From Pectobacterium sp013449375 (lineage in GTDB: Bacteria > Pseudomonadota > Gammaproteobacteria > Enterobacterales > Enterobacteriaceae), in the NCBI RefSeq assembly GCF_048593165.1, contig NZ_CP184271.1: a stretch of DNA of 64,000 nucleotides. One strand, given 5' to 3'. Shown here piece after piece: positions 17,630 through 26,841 of the stretch; the stretch's first letter is position 1; each line of letters opens with the position of its first letter. A program made the position numbers and the translations under genes. The notes below the pieces were generated by a model, which saw nothing but the letters and a program-made list of their open reading frames with translations, was not told where the DNA came from and searched no databases.

Positions 17630-18100
17630 TTACTCCCGATGGTAAGGGTGATTAGTCGTAATGCTCCATGCACGATACAGGCTCTCCGCCACCAGTACAC
17701 GAACGAGCGGGTGCGGCAGCGTTAAAGGCGAGAGCGACCAGCTTTGTTCGGCTGCGGCTTTGCATTCTGGCGCAAGACCTTCAGGCCCGCCAATTAGCAG
17801 GCTGACGTCGCGCCCGTCCTGCTTCCAGCGCTCCAGTTGCTGCGCCAATTGCGGTGTCTCCCAGCGAGTCCCTGGAATATCCAGCGTCACAATGCGGTTG
17901 CCTTTGCCCACCGCCGCCAGCATCTGTTCGCCTTCGCGCTCCAGAATGCGTTTGATATCCGCATTTTTGCCCCGTTTCCCTGCCGGAATTTCGAGTAGTT
18001 CGAAAGGCATGTCCTTGGGAAAACGGCGCAGATAATCGGTGAAACCAGTCTGCACCCAGTCGGGCATTTTGGTGCCAACGGCGACCAGTTGCAGTTTCAT
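17630..18100 (-). CDS. rlmH: 23S rRNA m3-pseudouridine-1915 methyltransferase
   Basis: RlmH methylates pseudouridine 1915 of 23S rRNA in the 70S ribosome. The 156-residue SPOUT-fold protein opens MKLQLVAVGTKMPDWVQTGF and has the SAM-binding knot segment LLIGGPEGLAPE and the conserved end SLYRAWSITTNHPYHRE. I choose ATG 18100, one base after the rsfS stop; an upstream ATG in frame would overlap rsfS and is not conserved. It is next to rsfS, another ribosome factor. Confidence 0.95.
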   Translation of the reverse strand: MKLQLVAVGTKMPDWVQTGFTDYLRRFPKDMPFELLEIPAGKRGKNADIKRILEREGEQMLAAVGKGNRIVTLDIPGTRWETPQLAQQLERWKQDGRDVSLLIGGPEGLAPECKAAAEQSWSLSPLTLPHPLVRVLVAESLYRAWSITTNHPYHRE

Positions 18101-18101
18101 A

Positions 18102-18419
18102 CTAGCCCCACAGTTTTTCCAATTCGTACAGTTGGCGACTTTCTTCTTGCATGACATGAACCATCACGTCACCCAAATCGACAACAACCCAGTCAGCGGC
18201 GCTTTCACCTTCGACACCGAGTGGGATCAGACCTGCTGCGCGTGAAGATTGCACGACGTGATCGGCAATAGACGCGACGTGGCGCGTAGAGGTTCCCGTA
18301 CAGATAACCATGTAATCGGTAATGCTGGATTTACCCTGCACGTTAAGTGCAACGATATCCTGGGCTTTTAAGCCATCGACCTTATCAATAACGAAATCTT
18401 GGAGTGCTTGGCCTTGCAA
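18102..18419 (-). CDS. rsfS: Ribosomal silencing factor RsfS
   Basis: RsfS binds ribosomal protein L14 and blocks joining of the subunits when cells slow down. The 105-residue protein has the family segments VIDKVDGLKAQDIVALNVQGKSS and GVEGESAADWVVVDLGDVMVHVM. The first codon is TTG (18419), and the resulting MQGQALQDF start matches the E. coli protein. In E. coli cobC lies between nadD and rsfS; here only 194 bp without a gene separates them. Confidence 0.95.
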   Translation of the reverse strand: MQGQALQDFVIDKVDGLKAQDIVALNVQGKSSITDYMVICTGTSTRHVASIADHVVQSSRAAGLIPLGVEGESAADWVVVDLGDVMVHVMQEESRQLYELEKLWG

Positions 18420-18492
18420 AGGTTCCCCCTCAATGGCGTTCTGTCTGTAACTGACAGACGCGTGTGGCGCTGAATTGTTTAGGAAAAACGTG

Positions 18493-18536
18493 AATCACCG
18501 AGTAATTTCCGAGAATTTCCGCTTTTCCCGGTGATT
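18493..18536. repeat. Inverted repeat between nadD and rsfS
   Basis: AATCACCG (18493-18500) and CGGTGATT (18529-18536) are exact inverted repeats with a 28-base spacer containing two near-copies of TTTCCG. A second small hairpin (TCTGTC/GACAGA) lies around 18441-18459. There is no T-run, so neither is a standard terminator. The function is unknown; it marks the place where cobC sits in E. coli. Confidence 0.45.
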
Positions 18537-18613
18537 GAAACCAGCCGCGGAGTATATCACGCACTTTTACCTAGTGGTATAAAGCCCGTGACTGATGGAC
18601 AGGAAAAGCGATG

Positions 18614-19273
18614 TTATTGGTATAGGCCGTTTTCGTCGATATAACGTAGCACGGTGGGTGGCAATAGGTCGTGGCAGTCCAGACCTTGTAGCCGACGTTG
18701 GCGAATTTCCGTGGCGGAAATGGTGACCAGCGGCGTATCTGCCAAAAAGATCCGCCCTTGCGGTTGACGATGAAGATCGTCTGGCGTGTGGGTCAGATGC
18801 TCGTCCAGCCACTGTTGTAATTCGGGTGTTTCCAGCGTCGAGCAATAGCCTGGGCGCGCGCACACCAGCAAATGACAGACGCCGAGTAGATCCTGCCAGC
18901 GGTGCCAATGGTGTAGCGTCAGCAATGAATCCTGCCCGATGACAAAACCCAGCGGCGCATTACGGCCTTTTTCAGCCCTCAACGCTTCCAGTGTTTCAAT
19001 GGTGTAAGAGGGGGTTTTTCGTTGTAGTTCACGATCGTCCACGGTAAAGAGCGGATTGCCTTCAACGGCTAGCTCAGCCATATGAAAACGCTGTCGGGAC
19101 GTCGCTTCGGGCTGCTGACGATGTGGCGGAACATTATTGGGCATCAGAACAACCTGAGTTAGCCCCACGAGATGTGCCAGTGCTGTCACTGGCTGAAGAT
19201 GACCGTAATGAATCGGATCGAACGTGCCGCCAAAAAATGCGGTCAGCGATGGCGCTGTGGATGACGTATTCAA
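18614..19273 (-). CDS. nadD: Nicotinate-nucleotide adenylyltransferase
   Basis: NadD makes nicotinate adenine dinucleotide from NaMN and ATP in NAD synthesis. The nucleotidyltransferase motif FFGGTFDPIHYGH near the N-terminus and the ISATEIRQR motif near the C-terminus are clear. Two starts are possible: TTG 19273, whose TTGA overlaps the holA stop (219 residues), and ATG 19303, which overlaps holA by 34 bp (229 residues). I prefer TTG because the E. coli protein is 213 residues and such overlaps are usual here; this is not certain. Confidence 0.93.
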   Translation of the reverse strand: MNTSSTAPSLTAFFGGTFDPIHYGHLQPVTALAHLVGLTQVVLMPNNVPPHRQQPEATSRQRFHMAELAVEGNPLFTVDDRELQRKTPSYTIETLEALRAEKGRNAPLGFVIGQDSLLTLHHWHRWQDLLGVCHLLVCARPGYCSTLETPELQQWLDEHLTHTPDDLHRQPQGRIFLADTPLVTISATEIRQRRLQGLDCHDLLPPTVLRYIDENGLYQ

Positions 19274-20295
19274 ATGAATGCCTCCGGCAAGGCTTTGCCG
19301 CATAGCAACATGGCAAGGGATTCAAGTTCAGACCAAACGGGCTGACCGTAGTCTTGCTTTAGCGTTATTTCTACCTGCGCCAGTAATCGCACAGCCTGCT
19401 GTAGTTGTTGAAGAGAAAGCCGCTGTAATACCTGTGTGAGCAGGTCACGCCGATTTTGCCATACTTTTTGCTGATCGAATAAGGTACGCAGCGGTGTGTC
19501 TGACATACGCCGTTTCAGCGTTAACAGTTGTAGGAGCTCACGCTGGAGCGTGCGCAGCAAAATAACCGGTTCGCAATCTTCCTGTTTTAGCTGCTGCAAA
19601 ATGTGCCAAGCGCGTTTGCCTTTGCCGGCTAGCAGCGCATCAAGCCAATGGAATGGTGTGAAGTGGGCGGCATCATTAACGGCGCTTTCCACGCGCGGCA
19701 GAGTCAGTTTGCCATCAGGATAAAGCAGCGCCAGCCGTTCTAACGCCTGAGACAGTGCGAGAAGGTTACCTTCATAGCAATAGCAAATGAGCTGCGTAGC
19801 CTGTTCATCCAGCGTCAATTTCATGGTTTTGGCACGCTGGGCCACCCAGCGGGGAAGCTGTGCCTGTTCCGGCGTGAGACAGTTGATATAGACACTGTCT
19901 TGCGCAAGCGCTTTGAACCAGGCACTGTTTTCCTGCGCTTTGGTCAGCTTCTGACCGCGCAGAATCAGCAAAATATCGGGGTGCAATAGCCCAGAAAGCT
20001 TGACCAAGTTTTCGCTTATCGCGGCATTTGGGCCGTTTTCCGGTAGAACCAGTAGGAGTGATTGGCGCGAGGCAAACAGGCTGAGCGCCTGACAGGTGCT
20101 GAAAATGGCATCCCAATCGGTATGAGGGTCCAGAATGAAGCCGAAATGCTCGCTGAATTCGTGCTGTTGAGCGACCCGTTTAATGTTGTCGAGGCTTTCC
20201 TGTAGCAGGAGTTGGTCTGTGCCAAAGACCAAATAGCAACCGCGCAGCCCCTCATGGAGCTGTGCGGTGAGTTGTTCGGGGTAAAGCCGAATCAT
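19270..20295 (-). CDS. holA: DNA polymerase III subunit delta
   Basis: HolA is the delta subunit of the clamp loader; it opens the beta clamp. The 341-residue protein starts MIRLYPEQLTAQLHEGLRGCYLVFG and carries the conserved LSLFASRQSLLLVLPENGP segment used in clamp contact. Length matches E. coli (343). Its ATG overlaps the lptE stop (ATGA) and its stop overlaps the likely nadD start, so lptE-holA-nadD are co-translated as one operon. Confidence 0.95.
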   Translation of the reverse strand: MIRLYPEQLTAQLHEGLRGCYLVFGTDQLLLQESLDNIKRVAQQHEFSEHFGFILDPHTDWDAIFSTCQALSLFASRQSLLLVLPENGPNAAISENLVKLSGLLHPDILLILRGQKLTKAQENSAWFKALAQDSVYINCLTPEQAQLPRWVAQRAKTMKLTLDEQATQLICYCYEGNLLALSQALERLALLYPDGKLTLPRVESAVNDAAHFTPFHWLDALLAGKGKRAWHILQQLKQEDCEPVILLRTLQRELLQLLTLKRRMSDTPLRTLFDQQKVWQNRRDLLTQVLQRLSLQQLQQAVRLLAQVEITLKQDYGQPVWSELESLAMLLCGKALPEAFI

Positions 20296-20846
20296 GAACG
20301 CTTGGCGGCAGCATTGGAATCGGTGGACTGCAACCGATTTTTGACTTCTTGGCTACCGTTGATGGTCAGCAGTTTACGTACCAACTGCTGGGCAGCCTGC
20401 TCACGCATTTCCTGACGAACGATGTCCTGTTCGGCATCTTTCGCCAGTGCAGCCAGCGGGTTATCAAAGAACGTGCGGAACACCGTTACGCTGAGCGGAT
20501 AAATGTCTTCACCCGGCATCAGCACTTGTGCCTGCAATGTCAGCACCATCTGGTACTCCGCCGTTTTACCGTCCTGAAAAATAGAAACAGTATCGCGCGT
20601 TTCGCTTGAGCCCAGTACCCGCAGAGACGGGATATCCTGACGCATCGCATCGTCAACGATTTTCACATCGCTGAGGCGGAGCTGCTCGCGTACTGCACGC
20701 GTGAGCGGGCCATAAGGGTCACTGCTGTCAAGCACCAGCGTTTGTAACTGCGCAGGCACTTGTGTCGTGCCGCGCAGATGAAAACCGCAGCCAGCGGTAA
20801 TTAACACCGCCAGCCCCAGCAACAGCGTGAATAGACGATGTCGCAC
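20292..20846 (-). CDS. lptE: LPS-assembly lipoprotein LptE
   Basis: LptE plugs the LptD barrel and helps insert lipopolysaccharide in the outer membrane. The 184-residue lipoprotein has a signal peptide and lipobox LITAGC (lipidated C20) followed by GFHLRGTTQVP, typical of LptE (RlpB). The first codon is GTG (20846) preceded by GGAGGAACT, a near-ideal ribosome-binding site. It lies 14 bp after leuS in the same direction. Confidence 0.95.
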   Translation of the reverse strand: MRHRLFTLLLGLAVLITAGCGFHLRGTTQVPAQLQTLVLDSSDPYGPLTRAVREQLRLSDVKIVDDAMRQDIPSLRVLGSSETRDTVSIFQDGKTAEYQMVLTLQAQVLMPGEDIYPLSVTVFRTFFDNPLAALAKDAEQDIVRQEMREQAAQQLVRKLLTINGSQEVKNRLQSTDSNAAAKRS

Positions 20847-20860
20847 AGTTCCTCCTTGCC

Positions 20861-23443
20861 TTAACCCACAACCAGGTTAAGCAGTTTGCCAGGGACATAA
20901 ATCACTTTACGAACCGTGACGCCGTCCAGATATTTTGCGACCAGCGGTTCCTGAGCAGCGCGTTCGCGAACCTGTTCTTCGCTCGCGTCAGCGGCAACGG
21001 TAATTTTACCACGGACTTTACCGTTAACCTGCACGACGACCAGCTTGGAATCTTCGACCATTGCGCTCTCATCTGCAACCGGCCATGGCGCGGTATCGAT
21101 GTCGCCTTCGCCTTGCAGCGCCTGCCACAGTGTGAAGCAGACGTGCGGTGTGAACGGATAGAGCATACGAACAACGGCCAGCAGCGTCTCCTGCGTCAGC
21201 GCGCGATCCTGATCGCTGTCCTGCGGCGCTTTCGCCAGTTTGTTCATCAGCTCCATGATGGCGGCGATGGCGGTGTTGAAGGTCTGACGGCGGCCGATAT
21301 CATCGGTCACTTTCGCAATCGTTTTGTGCAGATCGCGACGCAGTGATTTCTGATCTTCGTTCAGCGTCGCGACATCCAGCGCTGTTACCGCACCTTTCTC
21401 GGTATGCTCGAATGCCTGTCTCCAGACGCGTTTCAGGAAGCGGTTTGCGCCTTCTACGCCGGATTCCTGCCATTCCAGCGTCATTTCCGCCGGAGACGCA
21501 AACATCATGAATAGACGCACGGTATCTGCACCGTATTTCTCTACCATGACCTGCGGGTCGATGCCGTTGTTTTTAGACTTCGACATTTTGCTCATACCCG
21601 CGTAGATCACATCACGGCCTTCGTTATCGACGGCTTTTACGATACGTCCTTTCTCATCACGTTCAACGGTGACGTCGGTAGGAGAAACCCAGACGCGCTC
21701 GCCGTTATTGCCCAAGTAATAGAAGGCATCGGCCAGCACCATGCCTTGGCACAGCAGGCGTTTGGCTGGTTCGTCAGACGTCACCAGACCCGCGTCGCGC
21801 ATCAGTTTGTGGAAGAAGCGGAAATACATCAGGTGCATGATGGCGTGCTCGATACCGCCAACATATTGGTCAACGGGCAGCCAGTAGTTGGCGGCGGCTG
21901 GATCCAGCATTCCCTGATCGTACTGCGGGCAGGTGTAGCGCGCGTAGTACCAGGATGATTCCATAAAGGTGTCAAACGTGTCGGTTTCACGCAGCGCAGG
22001 CTGACCGTTAACGGTCGTCTTAGCCCACTCTGGGTTAGATTTCAGTGGGCTGGTGATACCATCCATCACGACATCTTCCGGCAGGATCACCGGCAGTTGA
22101 TCTTCTGGCGTTGGGATGACAGTACCGTCTTCCAGCGTCACCATTGGGATTGGTGCGCCCCAGTAACGCTGACGGGAGACACCCCAGTCGCGCAGGCGAT
22201 AGTTGACTTTGCGCTCGCCAATGCCTTTCTCTACCAGTCTGTCGGCAATGGCATTGAAAGCGGCGTCGAAATCCAGACCATCAAACTCGCCAGAATTGAA
22301 CAGGCTGCCTTTTTCTGTCATCGCTTCAGCTGACAGATCGGGCTCGCTGCCGTCAGCATTCAGAATTACCGGCTTGATGGACAGATCGTATTTGGTGGCG
22401 AATTCCCAGTCGCGCTGGTCGTGACCCGGAACGGCCATCACAGCACCTGTGCCGTATTCCATCAGGACGAAGTTGGCGACCCAGATAGCGACTTTCTCGC
22501 CGTTCAATGGGTGAATAGCATACAGACCGGTTGCCATGCCTTTTTTCTCCATTGTCGCCATATCGGCTTCGGCAACTTTGGTATTACGGCATTCTGCAAT
22601 GAAATCGGTCAGCGCAGGATTAGTGGCTGCGGCCTGTGCGGCAAGAGGGTGACCAGCGGCAACGGCAACGTAAGTCACGCCCATGAACGTATCGGGGCGC
22701 GTGGTGTAAACGGTCAGTTTCTCGGCGCTGTCCGCCACGTCAAAGGTGATTTCCACACCTTCAGAACGGCCGATCCAGTTACGCTGCATGGTTTTGACCT
22801 GCTCAGGCCAGCTTTCCAGTGTATCCAAATCGTTCAGCAATTGGTCGGCATAAGCGGTGATTTTGATAAACCACTGCGGAATTTCTTTGCGTTCAACCTT
22901 GGTATCGCAACGCCAGCAGCAGCCATCGATAACCTGCTCGTTCGCCAGTACAGTCTGGTCGTTCGGGCACCAGTTAACGGCGGAGGTTTTTTTATAAACT
23001 AGACCTTTCTCGTACAGCTTGGTGAAGAACCACTGTTCCCAGCGGTAGTAGTCTGGTTTACAGGTCGCGATTTCGCGATCCCAGTCATAGCCAAAGCCCA
23101 GCAGTTTGAGCTGGTTTTTCATGTAGTCGATGTTGGCGTAGGTCCATGGCGCTGGTGCGGTGTTGTTTTTGACCGCAGCCCCTTCTGCTGGCAGACCAAA
23201 GGCATCCCAACCGATCGGTTGCAGAACGTTTTTACCCAGCATGCGCTGATAACGGGAGATCACGTCGCCGATGGTGTAGTTACGGACGTGGCCCATATGT
23301 AGTCGGCCAGAAGGGTAAGGCAGCATGGAAAGGCAATAGTATTTTTCCTTGCCGGGTTGTTCGGTGACTTTAAATGTCTGCTTCTCTTGCCAGTGAAGCT
23401 GGACGTCCGCTTCTATCTCTTCTGGGCGGTATTGCTCTTGCAT
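20861..23443 (-). CDS. leuS: Leucyl-tRNA synthetase
   Basis: A class Ia aminoacyl-tRNA synthetase charging tRNA-Leu. The 860-residue protein, the same length as in E. coli, has the HIGH-type motif PYPSGRLHMGH (about residues 42-52), the CP1 editing domain inserted after the first half of the Rossmann fold (with TTRPDTFMGVTYVA), and the KMSKS motif in MSKMSKSKNNG (about 617-627). It leads the leuS-lptE-holA-nadD operon. The 311 bp upstream to ybeL hold the divergent promoters. Confidence 0.97.
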   Translation of the reverse strand: MQEQYRPEEIEADVQLHWQEKQTFKVTEQPGKEKYYCLSMLPYPSGRLHMGHVRNYTIGDVISRYQRMLGKNVLQPIGWDAFGLPAEGAAVKNNTAPAPWTYANIDYMKNQLKLLGFGYDWDREIATCKPDYYRWEQWFFTKLYEKGLVYKKTSAVNWCPNDQTVLANEQVIDGCCWRCDTKVERKEIPQWFIKITAYADQLLNDLDTLESWPEQVKTMQRNWIGRSEGVEITFDVADSAEKLTVYTTRPDTFMGVTYVAVAAGHPLAAQAAATNPALTDFIAECRNTKVAEADMATMEKKGMATGLYAIHPLNGEKVAIWVANFVLMEYGTGAVMAVPGHDQRDWEFATKYDLSIKPVILNADGSEPDLSAEAMTEKGSLFNSGEFDGLDFDAAFNAIADRLVEKGIGERKVNYRLRDWGVSRQRYWGAPIPMVTLEDGTVIPTPEDQLPVILPEDVVMDGITSPLKSNPEWAKTTVNGQPALRETDTFDTFMESSWYYARYTCPQYDQGMLDPAAANYWLPVDQYVGGIEHAIMHLMYFRFFHKLMRDAGLVTSDEPAKRLLCQGMVLADAFYYLGNNGERVWVSPTDVTVERDEKGRIVKAVDNEGRDVIYAGMSKMSKSKNNGIDPQVMVEKYGADTVRLFMMFASPAEMTLEWQESGVEGANRFLKRVWRQAFEHTEKGAVTALDVATLNEDQKSLRRDLHKTIAKVTDDIGRRQTFNTAIAAIMELMNKLAKAPQDSDQDRALTQETLLAVVRMLYPFTPHVCFTLWQALQGEGDIDTAPWPVADESAMVEDSKLVVVQVNGKVRGKITVAADASEEQVRERAAQEPLVAKYLDGVTVRKVIYVPGKLLNLVVG

Positions 23444-23754
23444 GGCTGCCAGGGGTCCTGTTTAGTGAAGAATCGCTACGTGTGAGTAGCCTGTTCTGAT
23501 TCATAACAAAAGATCCGCATAGCATAGCCGTAAGCGGCGCGTGCAACAACACCCTGCGTCCGACTGAGGAATATTTCTGCTCTGTGAGCGACAGACTGCG
23601 AGGCGTTGCGCAAATTGGCGACAATTTATCAGGCGTACCGGAAAAATAATCTAAAATAGAGAGAGATAGTCAACGTATCGATTTTTTGCCTCGTGTGCCA
23701 GACGGCGAATAGTCGTGCTTTATCGTCCTTCAACCCGCTTATTCAGGAGGAACC

Positions 23755-24237
23755 ATGAATAAACTAGCCCGTTATTACCGCGAGTTAATGGCTTCAGTGA
23801 CGGCCCGGCTGAACAACGGGGAGCGCGATCTCGATAGTCTGGTGCTGAGCGCCCGCAAAACCTTGCAGGAAAGCTCGGAGCTGACGCAGAAAGAAATAGA
23901 ACAGGTGATTCAGGCCGTTCAGCGCGATCTGGAGGAGTTTGCCCGCAGCTATAGCGAAAGTCAGAATGCGTTTACCGATAGCGTTTTTATGCGAGTCATC
24001 AAGGAAAGCCTGTGGCAGGAACTTGCGGATATTACGGATAAAACTCAGCTTGAGTGGCGTGAGATTTTTAAAGATGTGAATCATCACGGAGTGTACCACA
24101 GCGGTGAAGTGGTTGGGCTAGGCAATTTGGTGTGTGAGAACTGCCACCACCATATTGCGTTCTATACGCCGGAAGTCTTGCCACTCTGCCCGAAATGCTC
24201 GCATGACTTGTTCCACCGCCAGCCGTTTCAGCCGTAA
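23755..24237 (+). CDS. ybeL: Zinc-ribbon DUF1451 protein YbeL
   Basis: A 160-residue soluble protein with a helical N-terminal half (YYRELMASVTARLNNGERDLD) and a C-terminal zinc ribbon with two Cys pairs (CENC and CPKC, about residues 130-152). This matches the DUF1451/YbeL family of unknown function. A GGAGGAACC ribosome-binding site precedes the ATG. Its neighbours leuS and gltL are the same as in E. coli. Directly after the stop is a short tandem duplication (GTAAGGCT twice) and then a dispersed repeat. Confidence 0.93.
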   Translation: MNKLARYYRELMASVTARLNNGERDLDSLVLSARKTLQESSELTQKEIEQVIQAVQRDLEEFARSYSESQNAFTDSVFMRVIKESLWQELADITDKTQLEWREIFKDVNHHGVYHSGEVVGLGNLVCENCHHHIAFYTPEVLPLCPKCSHDLFHRQPFQP

Positions 24238-24295
24238 GGCTGTAAGGCTGTAGGAGCAGTAAATAAGCTGCCTTACGGCATATTAAGATTTTTGG

Positions 24296-24427
24296 CAAAC
24301 CGATTTACAGAACGAGAACGGTGATAATGGGATAGAAGAGTAAAGCGTTTGCGCCATGGATGGCGCAATCCGAGCTTACAACGGATGTACTTGCAGCGTC
24401 TTTACGATCTACCCATTACCACCGCTC
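24296..24427. repeat. Dispersed palindromic repeat, copy 1
   Basis: A 132-bp element nearly identical to a second copy at 53796-53926. Its ends form a ~33-bp imperfect inverted repeat (GAGAACGGTGATAATGGG against the complement of CCCATTACCACCGCTC), and the centre has a perfect palindrome TTGCGCCATGGATGGCGCAA except for its middle bases. It lies between the convergent 3' ends of ybeL and gltL and could fold into a long RNA hairpin on either strand. It contains no transposase and resembles a MITE or an intergenic palindromic repeat; it is not an ERIC sequence. Confidence 0.85.
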
Positions 24428-24478
24428 GACGCGCTTTACCAGTCAGCAGCGTGCCTTATGGCACGCTTTATCTGAGTA

Positions 24479-25204
24479 TTAATGCAGGATTTTCGCTAGG
24501 AAGTCTTTCGCGCGTTCGGATTGTGGGTTATTGAAGAAGTCATCTTTGCGGGTGTCTTCAACGATTTTCCCCTCATCCATAAAGATCACGCGGTGCGCCA
24601 CTTTACGGGCAAAGCCCATTTCATGGGTGACGACCATCATGGTCATGCCTTCTTGTGCCAATTCGACCATGACGTCCAGCACTTCGTTGATCATTTCTGG
24701 ATCGAGTGCGGATGTCGGCTCATCAAATAGCATCGCGATAGGGTCCATACACAGTGCGCGGGCGATAGCCACGCGTTGCTGCTGACCACCGGAAAGTTGC
24801 CCTGGGTATTTGTTAGCGTGTGCGGCCAGTCCAACGCGTTCTAACAGTTTTTGCGCTTTGACTTTGGCATCTTCACGTTTACGTTTCAGCACTTTTACCT
24901 GCGCGAGCGTTAGGTTCTCGATAATCGACAAATGCGGAAACAGTTCAAAGTGCTGGAACACCATCCCGACTTTGGAACGTAGCTGAGCCAGATTGGTGTT
25001 TTTATCATTAACGGCAATGCCATTAACGGTAATTTCACCTTGTTGGATCGGTTCCAGACCATTTACGGTTTTAATCAGGGTTGACTTGCCGGAGCCTGAA
25101 GGCCCACAGACGACCACGACTTCACCTTTTTTTACTTCTGTGGAGCAGTCGGCTAGCACCTGAAATTGGCCGTACCATTTAGAAACATTTTTCAGGGAAA
25201 TCAT
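24479..25204 (-). CDS. gltL: Glutamate/aspartate ABC transporter ATPase
   Basis: The ATPase of the GltIJKL importer. The 241-residue protein has Walker A GPSGSGKST (about 34-42), the ABC signature LSGGQQQRVAIARAL, Walker B AMLFDEPTSALD and the H-loop VVTHEMG. I start it at ATG 25204, which overlaps the gltK TGA by one base and matches the E. coli start; a TTG one codon earlier is not needed. It is the last gene of the operon and converges on ybeL. Confidence 0.96.
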   Translation of the reverse strand: MISLKNVSKWYGQFQVLADCSTEVKKGEVVVVCGPSGSGKSTLIKTVNGLEPIQQGEITVNGIAVNDKNTNLAQLRSKVGMVFQHFELFPHLSIIENLTLAQVKVLKRKREDAKVKAQKLLERVGLAAHANKYPGQLSGGQQQRVAIARALCMDPIAMLFDEPTSALDPEMINEVLDVMVELAQEGMTMMVVTHEMGFARKVAHRVIFMDEGKIVEDTRKDDFFNNPQSERAKDFLAKILH

Positions 25205-25878
25205 CAAACCGTCCTTTTTTTCAGGTAACTGACCAGCATTGAGGCTGAAATGCTGAAGATAAAATAAATGAACCCAGCAAACAGGATCATTTCAACTTGT
25301 GTTCCGTCACGCTCACCGATGGTTGAGGCGGTACGGAAGAAATCTGCGAGGCTGAGCACGTAAACCAACGATGTATCCTGAAACAGGACAATCCCTTGTG
25401 TTAGCAGCAAGGGCACCATGGCGCGGAATGCCTGTGGCAGAATAACCAACTTCATGGATTGCCAGTGTGTCATGCCTAAGGCAAGCGCCGCGGAGGATTG
25501 GCCGCGCGATATGCTGAGGATACCCGCACGAATGATTTCAGAATAATAGGCTGCCTCGAACAGCGAGAAGGCTACCATAGCTGAAATCAGTCGAATATCG
25601 GTTTTCGGCGACAGCCCAAGCACATTTTGTAATAAGCTAGGAACCACCAGATAGAACCACAACAGCACCATAACGAGTGGAACGGAGCGGAACAGGTTCA
25701 CATACAGTTTAGCGAACCAACTGATAGGTTTGATCGGCGACAGGCGCATGACTGCCAGAATCGTGCCCCACACAATCCCGAATACCACCGCCGTCAGCGT
25801 AATTTTGAGTGTAACGACCATCCCCTGAATCAGGTACGGCATGCTTGGCCCAATTGAGCTCCAGTCAAATTCATACAT
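25204..25878 (-). CDS. gltK: Glutamate/aspartate ABC permease GltK
   Basis: A 224-residue inner-membrane permease of the polar-amino-acid (HisMQ) type with about five helices and the EAA-loop segment ALALGMTHWQSMKLVILPQA that contacts the ATPase. It starts MYEFDWSSIGPSMPYLIQGM as in E. coli GltK. It lies 3 bp after gltJ and overlaps gltL, so the heterodimeric permease and the ATPase are translated together. Confidence 0.95.
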   Translation of the reverse strand: MYEFDWSSIGPSMPYLIQGMVVTLKITLTAVVFGIVWGTILAVMRLSPIKPISWFAKLYVNLFRSVPLVMVLLWFYLVVPSLLQNVLGLSPKTDIRLISAMVAFSLFEAAYYSEIIRAGILSISRGQSSAALALGMTHWQSMKLVILPQAFRAMVPLLLTQGIVLFQDTSLVYVLSLADFFRTASTIGERDGTQVEMILFAGFIYFIFSISASMLVSYLKKRTV

Positions 25879-25881
25879 GAT

Positions 25882-26622
25882 TTATTTGCTCCCCATATTG
25901 CCCGGCAAACGGGTTTTTCGCTCAACGACCTGCATAATCAACATAATGATGGCATTGATGCCAACGTACGCCAGCGTGATAGCGGTAAAGGATTCATACG
26001 CGTGGGCGGAATAGTCCAGCAGTTTCCCCGCCTGTGCCGCCATATCCACCAGACCAATTGTTGACGCGATAGCCGAGTTTTTTACCAGGTTCAGCATCTC
26101 TGACGTCAACGGCGGAACAATGACGCGATACGCATTGGGCAGCAACACATAACGGTACGTTTGTGGCAGCGTCAGGCCCATTGCCAGCCCAGCGGCTTTC
26201 TGCCCGCGTGGTAGCGATTGAATCCCCGCACGCACCTGCTCACAAACGCGCGCTGCGGTGAAAAGTCCTAGACAAATCATTGATGACAGGAAGAACTGAA
26301 TATTCGGATCTAGCTCGGCTTTAAACCACATGCCGATGCCAGCAGGAAGCAGTTCGGGAACGACCAAATACCAGGTAAAGAACTGAACAATCAGCGGAAC
26401 GTTACGAAATAGCTCGACGTAGCAGGTACCAATGCCCGCAACAAAACGGTTCGGGACGGTACGCAAGATGCCAAATAAAGAGCCAACGAGAAAGGCGATA
26501 ATCCAGGCGCAGATAGACAATGTGACGGTGACTTGCAGACCGGACAAAATCCATCCGAGGTAGGTTGTGTTGCCGAAAGGGGCGTCTTGTAGAAATATGC
26601 CCCAGTTCCAATCTATAGACAT
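25882..26622 (-). CDS. gltJ: Glutamate/aspartate ABC permease GltJ
   Basis: A 246-residue permease that pairs with GltK. It begins MSIDWNWGIFLQDAPFGNTTYLGW and carries the EAA loop AAGLAMGLTLPQTYRYVLLPNA. Helix count and length match the family. It follows gltI after 219 bp that contain an intrinsic terminator, so expression of the membrane components is expected to be lower than that of the binding protein. Confidence 0.95.
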   Translation of the reverse strand: MSIDWNWGIFLQDAPFGNTTYLGWILSGLQVTVTLSICAWIIAFLVGSLFGILRTVPNRFVAGIGTCYVELFRNVPLIVQFFTWYLVVPELLPAGIGMWFKAELDPNIQFFLSSMICLGLFTAARVCEQVRAGIQSLPRGQKAAGLAMGLTLPQTYRYVLLPNAYRVIVPPLTSEMLNLVKNSAIASTIGLVDMAAQAGKLLDYSAHAYESFTAITLAYVGINAIIMLIMQVVERKTRLPGNMGSK

Positions 26623-26635
26623 AACGAACTCCGGT

Positions 26636-26660
26636 AAAAAAAGGGTAGCGGAGCTACCCT
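26636..26660 (-). terminator. Attenuating terminator between gltI and gltJ
   Basis: On the minus strand, AGGGTAGC (26660-26653) pairs with GCTACCCT (26649-26642) around a 3-nt loop and is followed by a run of T. It ends most gltI transcripts before gltJ and would form the 3' end of the SroC-like RNA. Confidence 0.88.
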
Positions 26661-26841
26661 GAAGATTGATGAGCGGCCATATCCCCGTTCTGTTTCAAGC
26701 TACAGGCGTATTGTTTGTTTTCCTGTTTATCGAAATGTCTCGGGGCAACATGTGATGGGGAACGACCATCACATGCCTGTCTGTCCTGCCACGAATCAGC
26801 AATCAGAGGGCAGATGACTCTGCCCTTATTCTCATTATTAA
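26636..26841 (-). ncRNA. sroC: SroC-like 3' RNA from gltI mRNA, candidate
   Basis: In E. coli and Salmonella the gltI-gltJ interval yields SroC, an Hfq-bound RNA processed from the gltI transcript that sponges GcvB. The same interval here is 219 bp with no open frame and can fold into three strong hairpins: GGGCAGA/TCTGCCC just after the gltI stop, ATGTGATGG/CCATCACAT, and the terminal terminator with its U-tract. The call rests on position and structure; I could not align it base by base with SroC, and the 5' processing site is unknown. Confidence 0.55.
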
